Below are positions 51,911 to 60,330 of a DNA stretch of 64,000 nt, in pieces. Within the stretch, counting starts at the first letter, position 1. Every line of letters starts with the position of its first letter. A program made the translations under genes and the position numbers. The notes beneath the pieces are model-generated. The model was given only the letters and a program-made list of their open reading frames with translations. It was not told the origin of the DNA and made no database searches. Origin of the DNA: Bacteroidales bacterium (GTDB taxonomy: Bacteria > Bacteroidota > Bacteroidia > Bacteroidales > WCHB1-69); contig JAKSMC010000014.1 of the NCBI GenBank assembly GCA_024400835.1, positions 1 through 64,000 of the forward strand. The letters are read 5' to 3'.

Positions 51911-52624
51911 ATGAAACGCATCATTTTCAGTTTTCTCCTATTGATATTCGCAATCGGTTTTGCGCAAGCGCAACAGGACTGCGGTGCTGTGGACTGTCCG
52001 GGACGCTGCGGGCGGTTTGTGGACCAAAACGGTGACGGATTCTGCGACCACGGCGGATTGTCAGCACCGGCAGCCGTGAGCAAGCCCGCCGCCGAGGTGA
52101 AATCCGAAGAGAGTCCTGCCAACAAACCCAGCACAGAGAAGAACGCCGCCACTACTGCTAAAGCACAAAAGGCAGACAAGCAAAATGTCACGCCCAACGT
52201 TCCGATCGCAAAGTCCGAGGCTTCATCAGAAATCGTTCCTGAAGAAGAAGGAACAACCTTAGAGGAACAGCCGACGGAAGTGGAGGAAGAAAAGCCTGCA
52301 AAGACCAAAAGTCCATACAGCCTCATTCTCATTTCAGCCATCACCTTAGGCCTATATCTCCTGACGTCCATTTTAGTGAAAACCAAGGTGATGAACAAAG
52401 CCACGCATCGCAAGATCTGGAACATACTGTTGCTCATCACCGCCCTGTTTTCCTGTCTGTTAGGATTCTTCTTGGTCATTCAGATCAACTACAGCCTGAA
52501 GATGGACTGGCTATGGACGGTGAAGCTCTACCACGTGCAGTTCGGCATCGCCATGACCATCATTGCCGTGATACACATCCTCTGGCACGTCAATTATTGG
52601 AAAAGCTATTTCCGCAAGAAATAA
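51911..52624 (+). CDS. Exported membrane protein with Cys-rich calcium-like motif
   Basis: A 237-residue protein. A signal peptide (1-20) is followed by a Cys-rich segment CGAVDCPGRCGRF then VDQNGDGFCDHGG (about 24-49), in which DQNGDG resembles a calcium loop flanked by paired Cys. A low-complexity Ala/Lys/Glu stretch (about 50-130) leads to three membrane spans (about 135-235) with conserved His in YHVQFGIAMTIIAVIHILWHVNYW, suggesting heme or quinone chemistry as in DUF4405-like proteins. The role is not known. Confidence 0.7.
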   Translation: MKRIIFSFLLLIFAIGFAQAQQDCGAVDCPGRCGRFVDQNGDGFCDHGGLSAPAAVSKPAAEVKSEESPANKPSTEKNAATTAKAQKADKQNVTPNVPIAKSEASSEIVPEEEGTTLEEQPTEVEEEKPAKTKSPYSLILISAITLGLYLLTSILVKTKVMNKATHRKIWNILLLITALFSCLLGFFLVIQINYSLKMDWLWTVKLYHVQFGIAMTIIAVIHILWHVNYWKSYFRKK

Positions 52625-52661
52625 TCAGTTCAGCAATCAACAGCGGCAACCAAATATTTTG

Positions 52662-52669
52662 TAAGTTTG
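52662..52669 (+). promoter_or_regulatory. Promoter -7 box TAAGTTTG of argS
   Basis: TTGTAAGTTTGCCGCCC ends 24 bp before the ATG at 52694 and rules out the in-frame ATG at 52667. Confidence 0.7.
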
Positions 52670-52693
52670 CCGCCCTTGAAAAAACATAAGAAT

Positions 52694-54484
52694 ATGTCAT
52701 TAGAAAACACCATTTCAACAGCATTACAATCCACATTAAAGGAACTTTACAACATAGATGTAGAAGCCAATGCTTCACAAATACAACCCACCCGCAAGGA
52801 ATTCGAAGGCGACCTCACCATTGTAGTCTTCCCCTACGTCAAGATGGCCCGCAAGGCGCCTGACATGGTAGCCAAGGAGATTGGCGACAAGCTCTGCGAG
52901 AAAGTAGGCTTCCTCACGGGTTATAATGTCGTGAAAGGCTATTTGAACTTATCCATAGCCGACAGCTTCTGGGCCGGCTATCTGCAGGAGAACCACAGCA
53001 ACGAGCAATACGGCATCGTCCCCACCAAAGACGAGGCTCCCGTGCTGATTGAATACTCTTCACCGAACACCAACAAGCCGTTGCACCTCGGTCACGTCCG
53101 CAACAACCTGCTTGGCCATTCCGTGTCACAAATCGCAGCTGCCTGCGGTCACCCCGTCGTGCAAGTCAACCTGGTGAACGACCGCGGCATCCACATCTGC
53201 AAATCCATGGTGGCATGGCTCCGCTATGGCAATGGCGAGACTCCGGAAAGCGCCAACATCAAAGGTGACCACCTCGTGGGCAACTATTACGTGGAATTCG
53301 ACAAACATTATAAAGAAGAGCAAAAGGAACTTATCGAGAAGGGCATGAGCGAAGAGGACGCCGCACAACAGGCCCCTATCCTGCTCGAGGCTCGTGAAAT
53401 GCTCCGCAAATGGGAAGCCGGCGACGAAACCGTGCGCAACCTCTGGAAACAGATGAACCAATGGGTGTACACTGGCTTTGACGCCACCTACGAGCGCTTA
53501 GGCATCCATTTCAACAAGACTTATTACGAATCTGAAACCTACCTTTTGGGCAAGGCTCTCGTTCAGGAAGGTCTCGACAAAGGCGTTTTCTACAAACACG
53601 AAGACGGCTCCGTGCGAGTCAGCCTGACCGACGAAGGCTTGGACGAGAAAGTGTTGCTGCGTAAAGACGGCACCTCCGTATATATGACCCAGGACCTCGG
53701 AACCGCGCAACTGCGTTATGAAGAATTCAAACCGCAAAAGATGATTTACGTCGTTGGTAACGAACAGAACTACCACTTCGACGTTCTGAAGCTCGTCTTG
53801 GGCAAAAAGTTGGGCAAAGAGTTCGGCAACAGCATCTACCACCTATCCTACGGCATGGTGGAACTTCCTTCAGGCAAGATGAAATCCCGCGAAGGCACCG
53901 TCGTTGACGCCGATGACTTGATGGACAGTATGTTCAACGAGGCCAAAGAAGGCACTGAATCACTCGGCAAATTCAACTTCGAAGCAGATGAGGCCGCCGC
54001 ACTGTACGAAATGGTCGGCTTGGGCGCACTCAAATACTTCATCCTCAAAGTGGACCCCACGAAGAACATGCTCTTCAACCCCGCAGAATCCATCGATTTC
54101 AACGGCAACACGGCTCCGTTCATCCAATACACCCACGCACGTATCAAGTCCCTGCTGCGTAAAGCCGCCGACCAAGGCATTGACGTTTCCACAGCACTTC
54201 CGTCCGACATCGCACTGGAAGGCGAAGAAAAACAGGTCATCAAGGTGCTTTACAAATATCCGCAGACCGTTCTTTCTGCCGGTGACAGCTTCAGTCCTGC
54301 CCTGATTGCCAACTACATCTACGACTTGGCTAAGCAGTTCAACCACTTCTATCAGGAAACGCCGATTATGAAGGAAGCCGACGAACAGAAAAGACTGCTC
54401 CGTTTGCAGATTTCTCAGTTCGTGGCACTGACCATCAAAAACGGCATGAAGTTACTCGGTATCAATGTCCCGGAAAGAATGTAA
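52694..54484 (+). CDS. argS: Arginyl-tRNA synthetase
   Basis: A 596-residue class I synthetase charging tRNA-Arg. The N-terminal additional domain (about 1-110) is followed by the HIGH-type site SSPNTNKPLHLGHVRNN (about 118-134). The second active-site region reads SGKMKSREGTVVDADDL in the place of KMSKS, which is usual for ArgRS. The C-terminal anticodon-binding DALR domain ends in ALTIKNGMKLLGINVPERM. It stands alone, housekeeping. Confidence 0.97.
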   Translation: MSLENTISTALQSTLKELYNIDVEANASQIQPTRKEFEGDLTIVVFPYVKMARKAPDMVAKEIGDKLCEKVGFLTGYNVVKGYLNLSIADSFWAGYLQENHSNEQYGIVPTKDEAPVLIEYSSPNTNKPLHLGHVRNNLLGHSVSQIAAACGHPVVQVNLVNDRGIHICKSMVAWLRYGNGETPESANIKGDHLVGNYYVEFDKHYKEEQKELIEKGMSEEDAAQQAPILLEAREMLRKWEAGDETVRNLWKQMNQWVYTGFDATYERLGIHFNKTYYESETYLLGKALVQEGLDKGVFYKHEDGSVRVSLTDEGLDEKVLLRKDGTSVYMTQDLGTAQLRYEEFKPQKMIYVVGNEQNYHFDVLKLVLGKKLGKEFGNSIYHLSYGMVELPSGKMKSREGTVVDADDLMDSMFNEAKEGTESLGKFNFEADEAAALYEMVGLGALKYFILKVDPTKNMLFNPAESIDFNGNTAPFIQYTHARIKSLLRKAADQGIDVSTALPSDIALEGEEKQVIKVLYKYPQTVLSAGDSFSPALIANYIYDLAKQFNHFYQETPIMKEADEQKRLLRLQISQFVALTIKNGMKLLGINVPERM

Positions 54485-54559
54485 AGAACATGGTATTCGG
54501 ATTTTGAATAGCCATTCCTTTTTTAGAAAAAAATTATTAACACAAAAAGATCCACTATT

Positions 54560-55003
54560 ATGAAACAAATCAAAAGTTCCAGCATTTTAGCTGTAATCGT
54601 CATTGCCATCACGGCATTATTGGCCACTTCCTGCGGTGACAAGCCCCAACAAGAACTCGTCAAGCACACTATCACACTTGACTTCGCAGCCGCATTTCCT
54701 CACCACACCGAGGTTGCCGCTTCTGTCAGCTTACACGAATGGGATCCTGAAACAGAGGCATTCAGAGACACTGTTATCAATTGCAACATTGATGAGAACA
54801 ACCCCACCGTTTCCATCACCAGCAATTGCCTCAGCTCATTATATGACTGCAACGTCAGCTACATCAACCTTTCCAATGATCATGTCAACGTACATGCCAA
54901 ATTCGGCAGCGAGGCTGGCGACGACAAGACTTACGAAACAGAGTTCAACATGGACAAGACCTATTATTGGAATGACAATGCGCAGTATATGGTATTGAGA
55001 TAA
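54560..55003 (+). CDS. Small lipoprotein
   Basis: A 147-residue lipoprotein with signal ILAVIVIAITALLATSCGDK (Cys about residue 27). The mature part (about 120 residues) contains repeated beta-type segments (HTITLDFAAAFPHHTEVAASV, split by its strands, and YNVSYINLSNDHV-like text) and looks like a single beta-sandwich domain. No family recognised. A terminator follows. Confidence 0.75.
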   Translation: MKQIKSSSILAVIVIAITALLATSCGDKPQQELVKHTITLDFAAAFPHHTEVAASVSLHEWDPETEAFRDTVINCNIDENNPTVSITSNCLSSLYDCNVSYINLSNDHVNVHAKFGSEAGDDKTYETEFNMDKTYYWNDNAQYMVLR

Positions 55004-55021
55004 TCTCTTCCAATAGCAATA

Positions 55022-55049
55022 AAAAAGCCCCGCGAAAACGGGGCTTTTT
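55022..55049. terminator. Bidirectional terminator
   Basis: AAAAAGCCCCG (55022-55032) pairs with CGGGGCTTTTT (55039-55049), loop CGAAAA, between the convergent lipoprotein gene and lepB. Confidence 0.9.
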
Positions 55050-55072
55050 CTTTTTATCTTCATTTCAAGAAA

Positions 55073-56710
55073 TTACATCTTAATTCTTTTGAACATCCTG
55101 TTCCATCTGATTTTTCCCTTGTCGCCCCAAGTCTTGAACTTGTCAACAGAGAGCCAGACGAAAGAGGCGCGGCCTACGATATGGTCTTCCGGCACAAAGC
55201 CCCAGAATCTGGAATCGGCGGAATTATGACGGTTGTCGCCCATCATAAAATAGTAGTTCATCTTAAACGTATAAGAAGTGGCAACCTTGTCATTGATATA
55301 GATTGCACCATCCTTAACTTCGAGTTTGTTTTTCTCGTATTGACGAATAATCTGCTCGTAAAGCGCAATGTTCTTGGCATTCAGCTGAACGGTCATGCCC
55401 TTGGCAGGAACTTTGAGCGGACCGAAATTGTCCTTGTTCCAATTGTATTCCGGTGAATGTGGGAAGATTGAGGGATCATACTCTCCTGCCTTGTCTTCGA
55501 GAACTTGGACTTGATAGCCCATCTTCTGGATTTTATCACGTTGTTCCGCATTCAAGCGATAAATGGCCATGTTCTGGTCATAGCGCTGAATATCCTCCTC
55601 GTTGATGTTGAGTTCTTTGCGTTTCTTAACAGACAGCTGCATGCCAGACGGATGATAAACCACATAGGAATACTGAATTCTTCTGGGGTTCTTTGCGGCC
55701 TTGCCGTTGATGTAGACTTGTTTGCCTACAATCTTGAGTTCGTCACCGGCAATGGCGATACAGCGTTTCACATAGTTCTCGCGTTTGTCAACCGGGCGGG
55801 CGATGACATGATACTCTTTCCAAACCGCGTCGCGACCTTTGCCTTTGTAATAGGGAGTACTGCCATATTTCTGCTGATACATCGCAATCGTTTCCGGCGC
55901 ATAACGATAGTAGACGTTCTGACGTTCCGCCGGAGTAGCATCCGGATTGAGCATAGCCTCGAACTCACGGACAATGGCGTAGTAGCTTTCTGCCTGTCTC
56001 TCCAACGCCACCGTATCACCGTCAGGATAATTGAAGACAACCACGTCGTTATTGCGCACCTGATGAATAGCCTTAGAGCGCAGATACGGCAGTTTGACGG
56101 CTTCAGTATAAGACTTGGCGTGATCGGTAAGCGGCAGCTTATTATGGATAAAAGGAACAGCCAACGGCGTGTTCGGCATGCGGACACCATATTCGTATTT
56201 ATTGACGGACAGGAAGTCGCCAATCATCAAAGAGCTCTCCATAGAAGAGGTCGGGATGGTGTAGAGTTCAAACCAGCACATACGGATGATATAGGCTGCT
56301 GCGACAGCAAAAATCAAAGCATCTATCCAAGAGCGTGCGCTGCTCTTCTTCACTTCCGGCAACTCCTTGATATAGTTTTCCTTCTTTGAGAATCCCAAAT
56401 ACGGCATATAGAATGGGAAAAGCAACGTGCCGAAAATCAGCGGCAGGTAACCGTTTTTGCCGAAATGATGAATGGTTTCCCATATCATATAGAGGAACAT
56501 AAAGATACCTATAAAAGGAACCAGGAAAAGCAGGAACCACCACCATTTCTTGCAGATGACATCGCGGGTCCACAACCATATATTATAAAATGGTATAAGA
56601 GATTTCCACGGTGTGATTCCAGCCTTTTTGAAAATTCCCCAAAGGCCTATCTGCCAACCGAGGAAAGCAATAATGAGTATAATAGTCAATGCTGTTACCG
56701 ACAAATACAT
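55073..56710 (-). CDS. lepB: Signal peptidase I
   Basis: A 545-residue inner-membrane peptidase that removes signal peptides. Nucleophile Ser lies in TIPTSSMESSLMIGDFL (about 151-167) and the general-base Lys in VKRCIAIAGDEL (about 288). It ends with YFMMGDNRHNSADSRFWGFVP, box E of the family. It is much longer than E. coli LepB (324 residues): three membrane spans precede the catalytic domain, and a large insertion lies between boxes C/D and E (about 300-460). It forms a co-directional block with dapB and the par genes. Confidence 0.95.
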   Translation of the reverse strand: MYLSVTALTIILIIAFLGWQIGLWGIFKKAGITPWKSLIPFYNIWLWTRDVICKKWWWFLLFLVPFIGIFMFLYMIWETIHHFGKNGYLPLIFGTLLFPFYMPYLGFSKKENYIKELPEVKKSSARSWIDALIFAVAAAYIIRMCWFELYTIPTSSMESSLMIGDFLSVNKYEYGVRMPNTPLAVPFIHNKLPLTDHAKSYTEAVKLPYLRSKAIHQVRNNDVVVFNYPDGDTVALERQAESYYAIVREFEAMLNPDATPAERQNVYYRYAPETIAMYQQKYGSTPYYKGKGRDAVWKEYHVIARPVDKRENYVKRCIAIAGDELKIVGKQVYINGKAAKNPRRIQYSYVVYHPSGMQLSVKKRKELNINEEDIQRYDQNMAIYRLNAEQRDKIQKMGYQVQVLEDKAGEYDPSIFPHSPEYNWNKDNFGPLKVPAKGMTVQLNAKNIALYEQIIRQYEKNKLEVKDGAIYINDKVATSYTFKMNYYFMMGDNRHNSADSRFWGFVPEDHIVGRASFVWLSVDKFKTWGDKGKIRWNRMFKRIKM

Positions 56711-56778
56711 AATATCAATTTTTTATAGAAACAAAAGATAATAAGGCTGTTCGCCTAAATTCATTAAACAATCAAAAA

Positions 56779-57507
56779 TCAACGGATATCCATCGCGATA
56801 TCCTGGAAGTCATATATGCCCGGATGTTCAACCAGCCAATGTGCTGCGCGAATGGCGCCACGGGCAAAGCCCTGACGGCTGTGGGCGGTATGCGTGATTT
56901 CAATATCGTCGTCCTCGCAATGCCACGTGATTTTATGGATGCCCGGGACTGTGCCGATACGGTTGGCTTTGATAGGCAGCGCCATAGGATCTTCCAATGT
57001 CTGCTCAGAGAGTTCCCAATGGTCGAGGCGTTGCACGCAGGCAATCAGATCCTTTGCCAGACGGATAGCCGTGCCACTGGGGGCGTCCTTCTTGGTGACG
57101 TGGTGTGTCTCTTCCATAAAGGCCGCATACTGCTCCTGATGGTTCATCACCTCGGCCAGAACCTTGTTGAGGTGCATGAAGAGGTTGGCACCAACACTGA
57201 AGTTGGAACCATACACCAAAGAACCGCCGAACTGCTTGCAGGCATCAGAAACGTAGCCCAACTGCTCGAGCCAGCCCGTGGTGCCCACCACAATGGGAAC
57301 ATGGTTCTCAAATGCTTTCAACATATTGGGCACTGCCACTGAAGGCATAGAAAAGTCTATGGCTACGTCTGCCGTCTTGAAGGCATCCAGACGACTGCCC
57401 CACTCCTCCTCATTGTCAATGGTGGCAACAACTTCCTGATGGTCGTCCTTCAGAAGTTGCTCGACCATCTTGCCCATTTTACCATATCCCAGAATTGCAA
57501 ATTTCAT
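56779..57507 (-). CDS. dapB: 4-hydroxy-tetrahydrodipicolinate reductase
   Basis: A 242-residue enzyme of lysine and diaminopimelate synthesis, reducing 4-hydroxy-tetrahydrodipicolinate with NAD(P)H. The nucleotide motif FAILGYGKMGKMVEQLL is at residues 3-19, and the substrate motif KKDAPSGTAIRLA (about 137-149) is canonical. VVGTTGWLEQLG also fits. Start at 57507 (MKFAIL); an ATG two codons upstream is possible. Cytoplasmic. Confidence 0.95.
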   Translation of the reverse strand: MKFAILGYGKMGKMVEQLLKDDHQEVVATIDNEEEWGSRLDAFKTADVAIDFSMPSVAVPNMLKAFENHVPIVVGTTGWLEQLGYVSDACKQFGGSLVYGSNFSVGANLFMHLNKVLAEVMNHQEQYAAFMEETHHVTKKDAPSGTAIRLAKDLIACVQRLDHWELSEQTLEDPMALPIKANRIGTVPGIHKITWHCEDDDIEITHTAHSRQGFARGAIRAAHWLVEHPGIYDFQDIAMDIR

Positions 57508-57632
57508 ATTCAATTTATTTTATCTAAAGGAATCGTAGTTCTTCAACTGTTAAAGTCATTGTCTATTAGAACTTTGACATCACTCCTTTCAATTATCAAT
57601 TATCAATTTTAAATTATCAATTATACATTGTT

Positions 57633-58208
57633 TCACCACCGGAACTGCAGCGTCAGTCCATAAGCCATACGATTAGAGGCATACGTTGGCACCAGTGATG
57701 GAGCCCACTGCAGCGACAAATCGTCAGAGACATCAAAGTAGTACAAATGCGCATCCACCATGGCGTCCACGATGTTCAGTGCATACACGATGGCTGCAAT
57801 GCCGATGGCAATTTCCATGTTGCGCATATAGTCGTTTTTGAGTTGGATGAGGTTCTCTGTCGGCGTATCTTCGAATTTAGGATTGAGCAGTTCAATGTTG
57901 CCGTCGCGACGGTTGATATACTCGTTGCGCGACCCCACCATCAGATTTGCATAATGATAGATGAAATGCCCACAGCCAGCCAGTCCGGCATAGAAAATAG
58001 GGATCTTCCAAGCCTTGTGGTTGTATATCTGCCCACCGCCGGGCACAATCGAAAGCAGCATCGCAGTTGTCGGGCTGTGCTTGGACACTTTCACGGAGTC
58101 CGCTTTGGTAACACGCATAGGATTAATAAGCGAATCGTTTTGAGCCTGCACGGTGAGGTTCAAAACGATTGCGGTTATAATTAATAATAGTATCCTAACG
58201 TGTTTCAT
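57633..58208 (-). CDS. DUF5683 membrane protein
   Basis: A 191-residue protein of a Bacteroidota family (DUF5683) usually found next to parB and dapB. Signal peptide-like start (HVRILLLIITAIVLNLTVQAQ), the motif AMLLSIVPGGGQIYNHKAWKIP (about 45-66), and two hydrophobic segments (PIFYAGLAGCGHFIYHYANL, IAIGIAAIVYALNIVDAMVDAH). Its role is not known; conserved context suggests a link to cell envelope growth or division. Confidence 0.85.
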   Translation of the reverse strand: MKHVRILLLIITAIVLNLTVQAQNDSLINPMRVTKADSVKVSKHSPTTAMLLSIVPGGGQIYNHKAWKIPIFYAGLAGCGHFIYHYANLMVGSRNEYINRRDGNIELLNPKFEDTPTENLIQLKNDYMRNMEIAIGIAAIVYALNIVDAMVDAHLYYFDVSDDLSLQWAPSLVPTYASNRMAYGLTLQFRW

Positions 58209-58249
58209 GTCTAACAAAAAAACAGTTGGCTAACGTCTTTTTGAAACTT

Positions 58250-59125
58250 TTATTGTAAGAGTTTCATAATCTTTTTGAGTTCTTCGTCTGAAGCAAACGG
58301 AATCGTCAAAGTGCCCTTGCCAGAAATGTCCTTTTTGATATTGACCTTGGTCTGGAGTTTCTTGGAGAGGTCGGATTGGAAAGTGCGGACCTCGTCAGAG
58401 AGCGTGATTTTGACCTTGGTCTTCTGGTTTTTGAAATCAGAAGAATATTTCTTCACCAGAGTTTCAGTTTGGCGGACAGACAGGCCTTCGCTGATGATTT
58501 GTCTGACGATTTTGTTCTGGAGGTCCTCATCCTCGATGACAACCAGCGCACGAGCGTGGCCCATGGTGATTTTCTTGTCGCGCACGGCGATTTGCGTTTC
58601 AGAGGCCAGTTTCAAAAGACGCAGGTAATTGGAAATCGTACTGCGGTCCTTGCCCAGCTTGTCGCTCAGTTCTTCCTGTTTGAGGTGGCATTCGTCAATG
58701 AGAAGTTGGTAGCAGAGGGCGACTTCAATGGCGTTGAGGTCGGAGCGTTGGATATTCTCCACGAGGGCCATCTGCACAGACTGCACGTCATCAACGGTGC
58801 GCACGTAAGCGGGAATTTCCGTCAGGCCGGCCATTTTGGCGGCGCGGAAACGGCGTTCACCGGAAATCAGTTGGTACTTGCCGTTCTCAATAGGACGGAC
58901 CGTCACCGGCTGAATCAGCCCATAGGTTTTGATAGACTGAGCCAACTCATTGAGTGCCTGTTCATCAAACTGAGTACGGGGTTGGAAGGGGTTCACCTCG
59001 ATGGACTCCAGTTTTATCATACTGTTGTTGCCTACGGCATAATGCGCACTTACGCCAGTCGGAATCTCAGCTCCGCCCAGCAGCGCGCCAAGACCGCGGC
59101 CCAGGGGTTTGTCATTCTTCGTCAT
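58250..59125 (-). CDS. parB: Chromosome partitioning protein ParB
   Basis: A 291-residue ParB/Spo0J. The N-terminal CTPase/ParB box has VNPFQPRTQFDE and the motif ISGERRFRAAKMAGLTEIPA (about 87-106), followed by the helix-turn-helix that reads parS (DKLGKDRSTISNYLRLL). The C-terminal 60 residues dimerise. It is 8 bp downstream of parA in the same operon. I saw no good parS 16-mer in the window. Confidence 0.97.
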   Translation of the reverse strand: MTKNDKPLGRGLGALLGGAEIPTGVSAHYAVGNNSMIKLESIEVNPFQPRTQFDEQALNELAQSIKTYGLIQPVTVRPIENGKYQLISGERRFRAAKMAGLTEIPAYVRTVDDVQSVQMALVENIQRSDLNAIEVALCYQLLIDECHLKQEELSDKLGKDRSTISNYLRLLKLASETQIAVRDKKITMGHARALVVIEDEDLQNKIVRQIISEGLSVRQTETLVKKYSSDFKNQKTKVKITLSDEVRTFQSDLSKKLQTKVNIKKDISGKGTLTIPFASDEELKKIMKLLQ

Positions 59126-59133
59126 AATAATGT

Positions 59134-59907
59134 TTAGATGGTATAACCGTTTTTCAAAAGGAATTCTTTGGCCAAATTCAGATAGTTCGTGCTGCCTCGT
59201 GACTGGACGTCATAGAGCACGATAGGTTTGCCGAAGCTCGGCGCCTCGCTCAAGCGCACGTTACGGGACACGATGGTTTCGAACACAATATCCTTGCAAT
59301 GGAGTTTCACATCATCAACCACAGCATTGGAAGACTTGTAACGGGAGGTGTACATTGTGAGCAGGATGCCTTCGATAGACAAGTCGGGATTCATGCTGGA
59401 CTGCACGAGGCGTACGGTGTTGAGCAGTTTTCCCAAGCCTTCGAGGGCGAAGTACTCGCACTGCACCGGGATAATCACGGAATCGGCAGCCACAAGGGCA
59501 TTGAGCGTAATCAGTCCCAAAGAAGGTGCACAGTCGATGAAGATGAAGTCGTAATCGTTCTTCAGCGTGTATATGGCATCCTTCATGCGGTATTCGCGGC
59601 GGTCGAAGGAAATCATCTCGATTTCAGCGCCCACAAGGTCGATGGTGGCGGGCAGCAAGTCGAGATGAGCGATTTGGGTCTTGGTAATGGCCTCAGCCGC
59701 CATGCTGTTGCCAATCATACAGTCGTAGATGCTCACCGACTCGTCAGTGGGTTCGAACCCCACGCCGGAAGAGGCATTGGCCTGCGGATCGGCATCAATG
59801 AGTAGCACATGGAAATCCAGCACTGCCAATGATGCAGCCAGATTAACGGCAGTGGTGGTCTTGCCCACCCCGCCCTTTTGGTTTACAATGGCGACAATCT
59901 TACCCAT
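59134..59907 (-). CDS. parA: Chromosome partitioning ATPase ParA/Soj
   Basis: A 257-residue deviant-Walker ATPase. Residues 2-20 read KIVAIVNQKGGVGKTTTAV with the ParA-type KGGVGKTT; LLIDADPQANAS (about 38-49) and FIFIDCAPSLGLITLN (about 116) are further family motifs. It drives origin segregation with ParB. Its start overlaps the stop of the PUR protein gene by one base, so the three genes form one transcript. Confidence 0.97.
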   Translation of the reverse strand: MGKIVAIVNQKGGVGKTTTAVNLAASLAVLDFHVLLIDADPQANASSGVGFEPTDESVSIYDCMIGNSMAAEAITKTQIAHLDLLPATIDLVGAEIEMISFDRREYRMKDAIYTLKNDYDFIFIDCAPSLGLITLNALVAADSVIIPVQCEYFALEGLGKLLNTVRLVQSSMNPDLSIEGILLTMYTSRYKSSNAVVDDVKLHCKDIVFETIVSRNVRLSEAPSFGKPIVLYDVQSRGSTNYLNLAKEFLLKNGYTI

Positions 59908-60242
59908 TATAATGTCATATCTAAATTGTCAAAATCAACGTCGATGCTGCCTTCTTCACCATTCTCCGGTTCGAACATCGTTTCCTCTGGGACCTTGCCG
60001 GTTTGGATGAAGTCAATAACACCAGCCAAGGCGTTCTGGAATTTTTCAAAATCTTCTTTATATAAAAACACTTTGTGCTTCTCGTAAAAGAAAGTTCCCG
60101 TTTCGGCGTTGAACTTGCGTTTACTTTCCGTAATGGTCAAATACAACTCTTCCGTCCTCGTACTTTTCACATCGAAAAAGTAGGTTCTCTTTCCGGCCTT
60201 TACGGCTCTGGACAATACTTCATTCTTTTCTTGATTTTCCAT
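59907..60242 (-). CDS. PUR family nucleic acid-binding protein (DUF3276)
   Basis: A 111-residue single-PUR-domain protein (DUF3276), with VKAGKRTYFFDVKSTR, LYLTITESKRK and FFYEKHKVFLYKEDF; PUR domains bind single-stranded DNA or RNA. Bacteroidota and spirochaetes carry it; in Borrelia such a protein is a regulator. The C-terminus is acidic (DVDFDNLDMTL). It leads the parA-parB operon here. Confidence 0.9.
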   Translation of the reverse strand: MENQEKNEVLSRAVKAGKRTYFFDVKSTRTEELYLTITESKRKFNAETGTFFYEKHKVFLYKEDFEKFQNALAGVIDFIQTGKVPEETMFEPENGEEGSIDVDFDNLDMTL

Positions 60243-60330
60243 CTCTTTTATTTTTTAAGTTGTTGTATATCCCACGGCAGAACGATGTCTTTCCGCAGTA
60301 TTCAGCGAGAAGGCCTGAGCCCCCCTCACA

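Noticed and set aside
57625-58265. parS-like centromere site near parB
   Set aside because: Only half matches to TGTTTCAC and GAAAC-GTTTC were seen, none close to the full 16-bp palindrome.
58250-60242. Replication origin next to parA-parB
   Set aside because: No DnaA box cluster or AT-rich unwinding region was seen here, and no dnaA gene is in the window.
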